Source of the DNA: WJMT01 sp964445575
GTDB taxonomy: Bacteria > Acidobacteriota > Aminicenantia > Aminicenantales > Aminicenantaceae
Assembly: GCA_964445575.1 (NCBI GenBank)
Contig: CAYULB010000027.1
Location: forward strand, 1 to 26,623
Direction of reading: 5' to 3'
Length of the DNA: 26,623 nt
The notes beneath the pieces are model-generated. The model was not told the origin of the DNA. It did not search any database and saw only the letters and a program-made list of their open reading frames with translations. Positions 1-7,638 of the stretch are shown here, piece by piece (position 1 is the stretch's first letter; the number at the start of each line of letters is the position of its first letter). Made by a program: the position numbers and the translations under genes.

Positions 1-1470
1 TCAAATCACATGAAAGACTGTGGATAAAAGGCAGAGGAAGGTCCATATGAAAAATATACCTATGATGTTCAGCCACAATCCTGCCTTTATCATTTGAGGA
101 AGTTTGATCATTCCGGATCCATAAATGATGGCATTAGGCGGAGTGGCCACAGGCAGCATGAAAGCAAAACTGCATCCCATAGCGCTTCCTAAAACAGGAG
201 TCAGAGGATTTATGGAAGCGGCGTGGGAAATGGCAATGATAATAGGGATGATCATATTGGCAGAAGCTGTGTTGGAGGTGACTTCAGTAAGGAGAACACT
301 GAAGACAATGGATATAAAGGTGATAAGGGCAGCACCAGCGTATTTCCCTCCCAAAGAAATAAAGTATTTTCCAATGATATCGGCCAGGCCTGTTTCAAAC
401 ATTTGAAATCCCAGAGAAAGACCTCCGCCAAAAAGAAGAAGGGTCCCCCAATCAATATTCATGGCTTCATTGAGAGTAAGGGTGGATTTTCCTTTTGAAA
501 AATTAACAGGGAGGAGGAAAAGCAGTCCCGCTCCAATAAGAGCGGCTGCGGACTCAGGAATATGCTGCTGAAGCCATAAGGATAAAGCATGAGATCTTCC
601 CAGAGTCAAGGAGACAATTCCCGGAAAAGTCCAAAGAAAAACAGTGATAGAAAAAGCAGTCAAAACATTTTTTTGAGCCCGGTTGAGCTTTTTGGGCCCG
701 TCCAGTGATTTAAGAGAAGGAACCTTTGAGATTTTGTTTGGAATGCCGGTCTTTTTTAGTGTGTGTTTCATATATATACAGAGTGCAGCAAACATGGGAA
801 TAACAATGACCAATCCGATAATCATCCATTGAAAAAAATCGATTTTGTAATCCGCGAGCTTTTCCAGCATTCCGATGGCGATGAGATTGGGAGGGCTTCC
901 GATGGGTGTTCCGATTCCTCCTATGGAAGCCGAATAAGCTAAGGTCAAAAGGAGGATGACTTTAAACGGAAAAGCTTTTCCTTCTTCTTTTTCATCAGGA
1001 ATTGAACCCAGAACACCCAAGGCAATAGGATACATCATAGCTGTGGTAGCTGTATTGCTTATCCACATCGATAGGAACAGAGAGAGCAGTCCAAAAGCCA
1101 ACAGAATTCTGGTTTTGCTGTGTTTGACAGACCTTAGAGAAAGAACAGAGTAAGCCAGCTTTTTATCCAGAGAATGCACGCACATAGCTCTGGCAAGGAT
1201 GAAGCTTCCCAGGAAAAGCATGATGATAGGATTGGCAAAAGGAGAAAGCGCCTCTGTGACGGAGGCTATTTTAAAAAAGGTGATTAAAACAGGGATAAGA
1301 AGTGCTGTGATAGGAATGGGTATGCACTCGGTCACCCACCAGGTGATGACCAGAAGGAAGACAGCTAGAAGCCGGTGAGCTTTTGGGTTTTGAGAGAGAA
1401 CGGGAGTGAAATAGGCCATAAGAAAAAGAAAAGGGCCGAGAAAGAAGCCTATTTTTTTTCTTTTCTCCAT
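1..1470 (-). CDS. DASS-family (SLC13-like) sodium:dicarboxylate/sulfate symporter
   Basis: A 489-residue, very hydrophobic inner-membrane protein with roughly 11-12 membrane segments. It carries the two repeat signatures of the divalent-anion:Na+ symporter family: an SNT motif at residues 138-140 followed by GTPIGSPPN at 187-195, and in the second half SNT at 399-401 followed by TPPN at 443-446. In this family the SNT loops and the nearby hairpins form the sodium and carboxylate sites, so Na+-coupled uptake of C4-dicarboxylates or sulfate is the expected role; the substrate cannot be told from sequence. Length fits the family and the gene is complete, with its stop at the very left edge. Its start lies inside the end of the methyltransferase gene (22-bp overlap), so the two are probably cotranscribed, although their functions are not obviously linked. 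Confidence 0.9.
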   Translation of the reverse strand: MEKRKKIGFFLGPFLFLMAYFTPVLSQNPKAHRLLAVFLLVITWWVTECIPIPITALLIPVLITFFKIASVTEALSPFANPIIMLFLGSFILARAMCVHSLDKKLAYSVLSLRSVKHSKTRILLAFGLLSLFLSMWISNTATTAMMYPIALGVLGSIPDEKEEGKAFPFKVILLLTLAYSASIGGIGTPIGSPPNLIAIGMLEKLADYKIDFFQWMIIGLVIVIPMFAALCIYMKHTLKKTGIPNKISKVPSLKSLDGPKKLNRAQKNVLTAFSITVFLWTFPGIVSLTLGRSHALSLWLQQHIPESAAALIGAGLLFLLPVNFSKGKSTLTLNEAMNIDWGTLLLFGGGLSLGFQMFETGLADIIGKYFISLGGKYAGAALITFISIVFSVLLTEVTSNTASANMIIPIIIAISHAASINPLTPVLGSAMGCSFAFMLPVATPPNAIIYGSGMIKLPQMIKAGLWLNIIGIFFIWTFLCLLSTVFHVI

Positions 1471-2276
1471 ATATTTTTACTATCCTCTTTTTTGGCCCAG
1501 ACCATGATTCCGTATCCGCGTTGAAAAAAGAAAATTTTGTCTATTCGAGTAATCATCCAGATGACAGGATATACCAGAGAATAGAGACCAAAAGCTTTTT
1601 TGCTGGATTTGAACTCTACAGATGTGGAGGGTCTTATGTTTCCATCTCTTAATTGAAGTGATTTTTTTGAAGAAAGGAATTTTATGTAGAAAAAGTTTAA
1701 TACCAACTCAATGAATTCTGTTAAAAATCCAGAAAAAGACCGGTGGTTTGTAAATCGGAAACCAGATTTTTCAAAAATCTTTTTTAGTTTTTTTAAGGAA
1801 TATCCTTGTCTTTTATGGCCGTAAAATTCCAGTTTCATCCCCAGAAGAGGGCGAAGATAATTAAGGATAAATATTTTTCCAGTTCTGGGAGTGGCCGCTA
1901 AAAACTCTCCTCCTTCTTTGAGCACCCTGTAAATCTCATCCACACACATCTGGTCGTCTTCAAGATGTTCGAGATAATCCAGGCATATCACTCTGTCAAA
2001 TGATTTATCCTTAAAGGGAAGAGGCCCGGGCTGGAGTTGAATCAAATTTTCAGTAAGGATTTTTTTACTGGATTTAACGTTGATGTAATCCTGGTCAGCG
2101 CTTACCCAGAACCCTCCTTTTTTCCTAAGAAAAAAACTCAGAATACCCTGGGCGCAGCCTAAATCTAATAGAGTTTCATGAGGTTCTGCATGAAAGTGTT
2201 TATGGATAAGGTCAATTTTTTCCTTTTTTTTAAGGGATTTTTGGACCAGTTTAAGCTGCCAGTCTTCTTGTTGCAT
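1449..2276 (-). CDS. Class I SAM-dependent methyltransferase
   Basis: A 275-residue cytoplasmic protein with a type-11-like methyltransferase fold. Motif I (LDLGCAQG) is at residues 37-44, followed by an acidic end of strand beta2 (SADQD), and then the segments LPFKDKSFDRVICLDYLEHLED and YRVLKEGG typical of class I enzymes. The C-terminal 100 residues are basic and partly hydrophobic and are not diagnostic; similar proteins often act on lipids, quinones or surface glycans, but the substrate is unknown. Translation most likely begins at the ATG at 2276: no other Met occurs early in the protein and there is no Shine-Dalgarno sequence. A -10 box lies only 7 nt upstream, so the mRNA may be leaderless. 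It is first in a two-gene unit with the DASS transporter. Confidence 0.85.
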   Translation of the reverse strand: MQQEDWQLKLVQKSLKKKEKIDLIHKHFHAEPHETLLDLGCAQGILSFFLRKKGGFWVSADQDYINVKSSKKILTENLIQLQPGPLPFKDKSFDRVICLDYLEHLEDDQMCVDEIYRVLKEGGEFLAATPRTGKIFILNYLRPLLGMKLEFYGHKRQGYSLKKLKKIFEKSGFRFTNHRSFSGFLTEFIELVLNFFYIKFLSSKKSLQLRDGNIRPSTSVEFKSSKKAFGLYSLVYPVIWMITRIDKIFFFQRGYGIMVWAKKEDSKNIWRKEKK

Positions 2277-2283
2277 TACTGGA

Positions 2284-2313
2284 ATTATATAGATATCGCT
2301 CAGGTGTGGTCAA
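2284..2313 (-). promoter_or_regulatory. Promoter of the methyltransferase-transporter unit
   Basis: On the minus strand, a -35 box TTGACC (2313-2308), an 18-nt spacer and a perfect -10 box TATAAT (2289-2284). The ATG begins at 2276, seven nucleotides after the -10, so the predicted transcription start coincides with the start codon and leaves no 5' leader. Confidence 0.6.
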
Positions 2314-2330
2314 GCCTCATTTGTCTTATC

Positions 2331-2359
2331 TTGACTCAGATGATTTTCTCTAATAATAT
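2331..2359 (+). promoter_or_regulatory. Promoter of the metallo-hydrolase / xerD unit
   Basis: On the plus strand, -35 TTGACT (2331-2336), a 17-nt spacer and -10 TAATAT (2354-2359). The GTG start codon is at 2369, so the predicted transcript would start 0-3 nt before it. A weak AGGA at 2360-2363 would probably not be transcribed. Confidence 0.5.
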
Positions 2360-2368
2360 AGGATTGCT

Positions 2369-2989
2369 GTGAAAGTCAAATGGATTGCAGTCGGAGCGCT
2401 GGAAACAAATTGTTATCTCGTCTATTCTGAGGACACGTTAGAATGCATCATTGTTGACCCGGGCGCGGAGCCAGATAAGATTGTCCAGGAAGTGAATGCA
2501 AACAGCCTAAAACCAATTGCCATTATCAATACCCATGGACATGTGGACCATGTGGGCGCCAACAAGCCCGTCAAGCAGGAGTTTGACATTCCTCTTTATA
2601 TCCACCAAGCTGATTTGAAACTTTTAAAGAGCGCTCTTCAGTCTGGATTCGGGCTGATGATCGGAGCGAAAAAATCTCCTCCTCCAGATAAATTTTTAAA
2701 AGAGGGGGATACTCTTAAATTGGGAAAGTCACATCTTAGAGTGATTCATACACCAGGTCACTCTCCCGGGAGCATCAGTTTACTAGGAGATGGATTCATT
2801 CTATCCGGGGATGCTTTATTCCAGAGTGGAGTAGGCCGGACAGACCTTCCAGGAGGTTCTTGGGAAGAGCTTCAAGAGTCCATAAAGAGAAAAATCTTGA
2901 CGCTTCCCCCTAATACTGTGGTGTTTCCAGGTCATGGTCCTCCCACTAAAGTCAGCATTGAAAAAAACTCCAATCCTTACTTGACATGA
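2369..2989 (+). CDS. MBL-fold metallo-hydrolase, glyoxalase II-like
   Basis: A 206-residue protein of the short, YcbL-like glyoxalase II / metallo-beta-lactamase type. All metal ligands can be seen: the THGHVDH motif (H56, H58, D60, H61), H131 in HTPGHSPGS, bridging D148 in LSGDAL, and H189 in FPGHGPPT. Such enzymes bind two Zn or Fe ions and hydrolyse thioesters such as S-lactoylglutathione or related acyl-thiols. The C-terminal substrate domain of classical glyoxalase II is absent, so glutathione need not be the thiol. The start is a GTG at 2369, right after the -10 box. The gene ends in an ATGA overlap with xerD, which implies translational coupling; a functional link between the two products is not evident. 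Confidence 0.9.
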   Translation: MKVKWIAVGALETNCYLVYSEDTLECIIVDPGAEPDKIVQEVNANSLKPIAIINTHGHVDHVGANKPVKQEFDIPLYIHQADLKLLKSALQSGFGLMIGAKKSPPPDKFLKEGDTLKLGKSHLRVIHTPGHSPGSISLLGDGFILSGDALFQSGVGRTDLPGGSWEELQESIKRKILTLPPNTVVFPGHGPPTKVSIEKNSNPYLT

Positions 2990-3888
2990 GCCCACATCCT
3001 TCTTCTCAGAAAGAAGCTGAGAAAGCTTTTATTGAATATCTGTCAATAGAGAAAGGCTTGTCTCATAACACCGTGGTTTCATATTCCCAAGATTTAAAGA
3101 AGTTTTTTGGTTTCCTCAAGGAGAGAAAAATCAGCTATCTTAAGACAAAAGAACAGGAGATCACAGATTTTATACACAAACAGAGCCGTTTAGGACTTTC
3201 TTCTCGGTCTATAGCGAGGGCTGTTTCCTCCATAAAAGCCTTTTATAGGTTTCTGGTCCTGGATAATGTCTTAAAAAGAAGCCCGGTTGAAAACATCAGT
3301 TCTCCCAGAAGATGGTTTTCTCTTCCCAAAGTGATGAAGGTCAGTGAGGTAGAAAATTTGCTGGATCAGCCCGACGAAAACAAAATCCATGGGATAAGAG
3401 ACAAGGCTATGCTGGAACTTTTATACGCCACAGGTTTAAGGGTGTCAGAACTGATAACGTTGAACCTGGATGACCCAAACCTGGAAGAGGGTTTTTTGAT
3501 ATGCAGAGGGAAAGGCGGGAAACAAAGAATTGTTCCCATTGGGGGGAAAGCCACTGAAGCTTTAAGAAAATACCTGGGATTTTCCCGGCCCAGGCTTTTA
3601 AAGGGGGAAAATAAGTTTTTATTTTTAAGCCAGCAGGGAAGGCCCTTTACCAGACAGGGTTTTTGGAAGAGAATGAAAAGATATGCCCGGAAGGCAGGGC
3701 TCGAATCAAAGGTAAGTCCTCATACTCTTCGGCATTCCTTTGCAACTCATATGTTGGAAAGAGGGGCTGACCTCAGATATGTCCAATCCATGCTGGGTCA
3801 CAGTCAGATAACCACCACTCAGATATACACTCATGTGAGCCGAAAAACTCTGAGAAGAGTGTATGACAAATATCATCCCCGCTCATAA
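2986..3888 (+). CDS. xerD: XerC/XerD-type tyrosine recombinase
   Basis: A 300-residue integrase-family recombinase. The N-terminal SAM-like core-binding domain spans about residues 8-95 and the catalytic domain about 115-295. The complete catalytic set is present: R152 (ATGLRVSEL), K176 (RGKGGKQR), H246 and R249 (HTLRH), H272 (LGHSQ) and nucleophile Y281 (TTTQIYTHVS). Length, the HVS after the tyrosine and the HPRS C-terminus resemble chromosomal XerD more than a mobile integrase. No integrase-linked genes, att sites or phage genes lie nearby. The expected role is resolution of chromosome dimers at dif together with a partner Xer protein, but no dif site was seen here. The ATG overlaps the stop of the upstream hydrolase (ATGA). 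Confidence 0.88.
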   Translation: MSPHPSSQKEAEKAFIEYLSIEKGLSHNTVVSYSQDLKKFFGFLKERKISYLKTKEQEITDFIHKQSRLGLSSRSIARAVSSIKAFYRFLVLDNVLKRSPVENISSPRRWFSLPKVMKVSEVENLLDQPDENKIHGIRDKAMLELLYATGLRVSELITLNLDDPNLEEGFLICRGKGGKQRIVPIGGKATEALRKYLGFSRPRLLKGENKFLFLSQQGRPFTRQGFWKRMKRYARKAGLESKVSPHTLRHSFATHMLERGADLRYVQSMLGHSQITTTQIYTHVSRKTLRRVYDKYHPRS

Positions 3889-3889
3889 A

Positions 3890-4231
3890 TCAGGACCTAA
3901 GCTTTTCTAAAAATTCAACGGCCCTTCTCATGTGGGGGATTACAATGGAACCTCCGACCACCAGGGCTATGTGAAGCGATTCGTAAATCTCCTTATCTGT
4001 AATTCCCAGCTCCACAGAGGTAATCAAATGATAGCGAATACAGTCATCACAGCGGAGAACAAGGGAGGATGTGAGTCCTAAAAGTTCTTTGGTTTTTTTG
4101 GAAAGAGCTCCTTCTTTATAAGCATTTTTATCCAGGGCAAAGAACCTCTTGGTTTCCCGGTCTGCTTTTTCTAAAATTTTCTGATTCATTTTTTGACGGA
4201 ATTCTTGAAACTCCTTTACCTGATCACTCAT
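3890..4231 (-). CDS. AhpD-like / carboxymuconolactone decarboxylase family protein
   Basis: A 113-residue all-helical protein with the CMD/AhpD signature CDDCIRYH: C61, C64 and H68 form the redox-active CxxCxxxH motif of AhpD-type alkylhydroperoxidase partners. The flanking pattern (helical N-terminus, then LGLTSSLVLR before the motif and a GGSIVIPHMRRA segment after it) is typical of the single-domain members, which act as small oligomeric peroxidase or thiol-disulfide proteins. A good Shine-Dalgarno sequence (GAGGAG) lies about 6 nt before the ATG. The gene is monocistronic and converges on xerD with one base between the stop codons. The reducing partner and physiological peroxide are unknown. 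Confidence 0.82.
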   Translation of the reverse strand: MSDQVKEFQEFRQKMNQKILEKADRETKRFFALDKNAYKEGALSKKTKELLGLTSSLVLRCDDCIRYHLITSVELGITDKEIYESLHIALVVGGSIVIPHMRRAVEFLEKLRS

Positions 4232-4348
4232 TTCTAGCTCCTCTATTTAAGAATTTCACAAGAGTTATTATATATTTTTACTTTCTTTTTGTTGAGTGGA
4301 ATATATTTGGTTCTTCCTGGATAAAAAGGAATTATTTTTTGAATCTAC

Positions 4349-4377
4349 TTGACACTGCTGAAATCCACTGCTACACT
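4349..4377 (+). promoter_or_regulatory. Promoter of the tetR-efflux operon
   Basis: A consensus -35 TTGACA at 4349-4354, an exact 17-nt spacer, and -10 TACACT at 4372-4377. The predicted transcription start is near 4384, at the left edge of an inverted repeat. It lies about 60 nt upstream of the TetR start codon and is oriented toward it. Confidence 0.65.
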
Positions 4378-4384
4378 ACACCAT

Positions 4385-4405
4385 TCAGTTTCGCATTTAA
4401 ACTGA
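4385..4405 (+). promoter_or_regulatory. Putative TetR operator (inverted repeat)
   Basis: A perfect 7-bp inverted repeat, TCAGTTT and AAACTGA, separated by 7 bp (CGCATTT). It sits just downstream of the -10 box, over the expected transcription start, where a bound TetR dimer would block RNA polymerase. The size and spacing suit a TetR-family operator, and the adjacent gene encodes such a repressor. Binding is an inference. Confidence 0.5.
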
Positions 4406-4438
4406 TAAGTTCAATAAAAAAACTAAAAGGTATCAATA

Positions 4439-5104
4439 ATGAAGAGTTTAAATTTAAGAGAGAAAAGAGAATTGAAAAGAAGACAGGAAAACAAAAGGTA
4501 TATTCTTGAAGTGGCAGAGAAGTTATTTGTAAAAAATGGATACAGAAAGACATCCATGGATGATATTGCCAACCGAGCCCAGTTCTCTAAAGCCACTGTT
4601 TACAGATATTTTGAGAGCAAGCTGGATATATTCACTCATATATTCCTAGCTTCGATTGAAGGATATCAAAAGGAATTAACCAAAATCACTGAAGAGAATG
4701 CCTCTGCGGAGATAAGGATAAAAAAAATTATCAGTTCGATCCTTAATTATTATCAGAAAAAAAAGAACTTAGCTCGGATTTTATTTATGGAAAGGGATTT
4801 GATGAATAAGTTTGTTGAAGTAGAAAAAGGGGGTCATTTTGTTCATACTTTTAAGAAGAAAAAAGCATCCCAAAATATAGAGCTAATTTTCCAGGATATA
4901 TTCAATAAGATTTGTGGGGTTATCAATGAAGGAATCTCCTCTGGTGAGTTTAGGAAGATGGATCCCAAAAAGGCCTGCTATATTCTGGGTTCGCTGGTAA
5001 GAGGATTTCATTTTAAAGGTTTTGCAAAAGTTAAAGATTTTTCATTAAAGGAAAGCGCTGAGCTGGTCAGTGACATTTTTTTAAATGGGATAAAAAAAGC
5101 ATAA
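4439..5104 (+). CDS. TetR/AcrR-family transcriptional regulator
   Basis: A 221-residue protein with the N-terminal TetR helix-turn-helix: residues 39-60 (SMDDIANRAQFSKATVYRYFES) contain the usual A-x-x-x-x-S-K-x-T-V-Y-x-Y-F pattern. The C-terminal two-thirds is a helical, variable ligand-binding and dimerisation domain. The strongly basic first 20 residues are longer than usual. It is the first gene of a unit with a TolC-type channel, an adaptor and an RND pump, with only a short gap to the next gene, so it is most likely a local repressor that also represses itself and is released by a pump substrate. The inducer is unknown. A weak GGT-rich leader precedes the ATG. Confidence 0.9.
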   Translation: MKSLNLREKRELKRRQENKRYILEVAEKLFVKNGYRKTSMDDIANRAQFSKATVYRYFESKLDIFTHIFLASIEGYQKELTKITEENASAEIRIKKIISSILNYYQKKKNLARILFMERDLMNKFVEVEKGGHFVHTFKKKKASQNIELIFQDIFNKICGVINEGISSGEFRKMDPKKACYILGSLVRGFHFKGFAKVKDFSLKESAELVSDIFLNGIKKA

Positions 5105-5135
5105 AACTAGATAAATGAATAAAAAGGAGAATGAT

Positions 5136-6467
5136 ATGAAGAAAGCAGCCAAAATATTTTTGACTTTAGCTCTTTTTTTATACATAAGCAGTCCTGGATT
5201 TTCACAGGAAAAATTAAAGCTGACTTTAGATCAAAGCGTTGAGTTAGCTCTGAAACAGAATCCCCAGCATCTAGCGACTGCCAAAAGAGTCGATGCCGCA
5301 AGGTCTGTGTTAAGGGAAGCGGTGTCTGCCTTTTTCCCATCGCTCAACGGGCAGGGAATGAGAACTTTGGATGAAAAGGTCATGGAGCTTGAGTTTCCCT
5401 CAATGATTCCGGGTGAACCTCCCCAGAGAGTAGAGATAGACTTTACCCGTGACTATCAGTTCGCTTTGTCCTTATCCATCCCTATTTTTGCCGGCGGACA
5501 GTTGATTTCTGGGTACAGACAGGCCGATTTGAATTTGGAGTCTTCAAAGCAGGGATTAAAACAGTCCAAACAAAACACTGTTTTCAATACTAAAAGGGCC
5601 TTTTACGGGATTTTATTGGCGGAAGATTTTGTGAGAGTTTCTGAGGAGGCAGTCAAAGATGCTGAAGAGTTTTATAAAAATGTAAAACTTCAGCATGAAG
5701 TCGGAGTGGCTTCCCAGTTTGACCTTCTTCGTTCTGAAGTGCGGTTAGCCAACCTGAAACCTCAGTTGATTAAGGCAAAGAACAGTCTGGAAATCGCAAA
5801 GCTCAATCTGAAAACGATTCTGGGAATAGACCTTTCCAGAGAAATTGAGATTGAAGGGAAGATGCACTATAAGCCTGTTGAAGTTGACCTGGATGAATGC
5901 ATAGAGAAAGCTTTAGCAAACAGGCCTGAATTAAAACAGCTTAATTTCCAGGAGGGAATCGCCAGACAAGGGTTTAAAATGGCCAGGGCTTCCGGACTCC
6001 CCTCTGTGGCTGTTTCAGGCCAGTATAATTATTGGGCGGACCAATTTAATTTTAAGGATGATAACTGGCAGAATTACTATTCCTTAAATCTGGTTTTAAA
6101 TATTCCTATTTTTAATGGATTGTCTTCTTCAGCAAAAATGGCCAAATCCAAGGCTGTGATAAAAGAGCTTGAGCTGACTCAAGAAGGACTCATGGAAAGA
6201 CTGAAATTTGAAGTAAGGCAAGCAATATTAAAAATAAACGAAGCTGAGGAGTCTCTTCTTTCTCAAGAGAAAAATGTGGAGCAGGCTGAGGAAAGTCTGC
6301 GCATAGCTAACTTAAACTATAATGAAGGCCTTGTCACCATCCTGGATGTTCAGCAGGCTCAGACAGCCTTAGCTCAGGCGAAAACAAATTATTCTCAAGC
6401 ACTCTATGACTATGTTGCGGCAAGAGCTGAATTGGATAAAGCAATGGGGGTCAGCAGAGATGAATAA
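5136..6467 (+). CDS. TolC-family outer-membrane efflux channel
   Basis: About 443 residues. A Sec signal peptide (MKKAAKIFLTLALFLYISSPGFSQ) is followed by the two outer-membrane-efflux-protein repeats of the TolC fold, rich in long amphipathic helices. Typical landmarks are LTLDQSVELALKQNP near the mature N-terminus, YQFALSLSIPIFAGGQ, YSLNLVLNIPIFNG, and NYNEGLVTILDVQQAQTAL near the end. It should form the trimeric outer-membrane duct for the RND pump encoded downstream. An in-frame ATG seven codons upstream (5115) exists, but the AAGGAG at 5124-5129 is spaced correctly only for the ATG at 5136, which also gives a clean signal peptide. The gene follows tetR by about 30 nt and is read in the same direction. 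Confidence 0.9.
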   Translation: MKKAAKIFLTLALFLYISSPGFSQEKLKLTLDQSVELALKQNPQHLATAKRVDAARSVLREAVSAFFPSLNGQGMRTLDEKVMELEFPSMIPGEPPQRVEIDFTRDYQFALSLSIPIFAGGQLISGYRQADLNLESSKQGLKQSKQNTVFNTKRAFYGILLAEDFVRVSEEAVKDAEEFYKNVKLQHEVGVASQFDLLRSEVRLANLKPQLIKAKNSLEIAKLNLKTILGIDLSREIEIEGKMHYKPVEVDLDECIEKALANRPELKQLNFQEGIARQGFKMARASGLPSVAVSGQYNYWADQFNFKDDNWQNYYSLNLVLNIPIFNGLSSSAKMAKSKAVIKELELTQEGLMERLKFEVRQAILKINEAEESLLSQEKNVEQAEESLRIANLNYNEGLVTILDVQQAQTALAQAKTNYSQALYDYVAARAELDKAMGVSRDE

Positions 6468-6522
6468 AAAGTCCAAACAAAATAAAAATTCATTTGAAAA
6501 TCATTTATTCAGGAGAAAAAAA

Positions 6523-7638
6523 GTGAAAATAAACAGATGGATCAAAATTTTATTGCCCGTACTGTTGGCGGGTTTTATATTAACTTGCAGTATGCCTGTT
6601 CAGGAACAAGAGGAAAAAGAAGGTTTGGGGGGAGCAGCTCCGGTTAAAGTTATTGAAGTGAGAAGGCAAAAAATTTCCGAGAAGATATATTACACGGGAT
6701 TAGTGGAAGCAAGGGAGAAAATTGTCATTTCTCCTGAAGTGGGAGGAAGGATTGAGAGAATCAATGTAGAGGAAGGAGATTGGGTTAATAAAGGAGAAAT
6801 CCTGGCAGAGATGGATACCAAAGCTGTCCGTCTTCAGCTCCGGCAGGCAGAGGCTGGGCTTGCTGTGGTAGAAGCCAATTATAATGATGCAAAAAGGAAC
6901 ATGGAGAGAATGGAAAGACTCCGGAAAGAGAATGCTGTATCTGAACAGCAGTATGAAAAAGTCAAGCTGGCTTTTGAATCAGCAGAAGCCCAGTTAAAAC
7001 AGGCTCAAGCCGCCGTTGATTTGGCAGAACACAATCTGGATGTCTCTATCATGAAAGCGCCTTTTAATGGAGTGATTGCCTCAAAAAACGCTGAAGTCGG
7101 AGACGTGATCAATCCCATGATGGGAGGAGGATTTTCCACAACCAGCAGTGGAGTTTTGACTTTAGTGGACTTTTCCACGGTAAAGATACATATCCAAGTT
7201 ACTTACCAGGATGTGGTCAGGATAAAAAAAGGTCAAAAAGCTGTTCTCAAAGTTAAAACATTCCCGGGAAGAGAGTTTCCTGGAAAAGTGACTGTGGTCA
7301 GTATGGCCGCTGATCCAGTCAGCGAAAAATTTGGTGTGGAGGTTCAAGCTCTGAATGCCGACCTTCTGCTGAGGCCCAATATATTCGGCGAAGTGGTGTT
7401 AGAAATTACCACCCATGAAAAAGCTTTGGTTATTCCCCAGAAAGCAGTGGTGGAAGGCAGTTATGCATTTGTGGCAGAGGGTAACAAGGCTGTTAAGAGG
7501 AAGATATCCATAGGGCTCCAGAACGCCACCCTTTTGGAGGTAATTCAGGGACTGGAAGAAGGAAAGTTGGTTATTGTGGAAGGAAATTACGGACTTGAAG
7601 ATGGTTCAGAAATTGAAATCAGTGAGGTTGTAAAATGA
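6523..7638 (+). CDS. RND efflux periplasmic adaptor (HlyD/MdtA-like lipoprotein)
   Basis: About 371 residues. The chosen start is the GTG at 6523: it has AGGAG at 6511-6515 at proper spacing and produces a compact signal, KINRWIKILLPVLLAGFILTC, ending in a lipobox-like ILTC. ATGs at 6460 and 6406 are in frame but lie in or over the TolC gene and would put a charged 20-40 residue extension before the signal. The mature protein has the adaptor order: barrel-sandwich strand (SPEVGGRIERINVEEGDWVNKGE), a coiled-coil hairpin (about RLQLRQAEAGLAVVEANYNDAKRNMERMERL onward, then AEAQLKQAQAAVDLAEHNLD), the second lipoyl half (MKAPFNGVIASKNAEVGD), then beta-barrel and membrane-proximal domains. It should link the pump to the TolC-type channel. 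Its stop overlaps the pump start (ATGA). Confidence 0.9.
   Translation: MKINRWIKILLPVLLAGFILTCSMPVQEQEEKEGLGGAAPVKVIEVRRQKISEKIYYTGLVEAREKIVISPEVGGRIERINVEEGDWVNKGEILAEMDTKAVRLQLRQAEAGLAVVEANYNDAKRNMERMERLRKENAVSEQQYEKVKLAFESAEAQLKQAQAAVDLAEHNLDVSIMKAPFNGVIASKNAEVGDVINPMMGGGFSTTSSGVLTLVDFSTVKIHIQVTYQDVVRIKKGQKAVLKVKTFPGREFPGKVTVVSMAADPVSEKFGVEVQALNADLLLRPNIFGEVVLEITTHEKALVIPQKAVVEGSYAFVAEGNKAVKRKISIGLQNATLLEVIQGLEEGKLVIVEGNYGLEDGSEIEISEVVK

Noticed and set aside
2986..3888. XerD-type gene as the integrase of a mobile island
   Set aside because: Length and C-terminus fit chromosomal XerD, it is coupled to a housekeeping-type hydrolase, and there are no att repeats or cargo next to it. The tRNA-Leu is 15 kb away with no att-like duplication seen.
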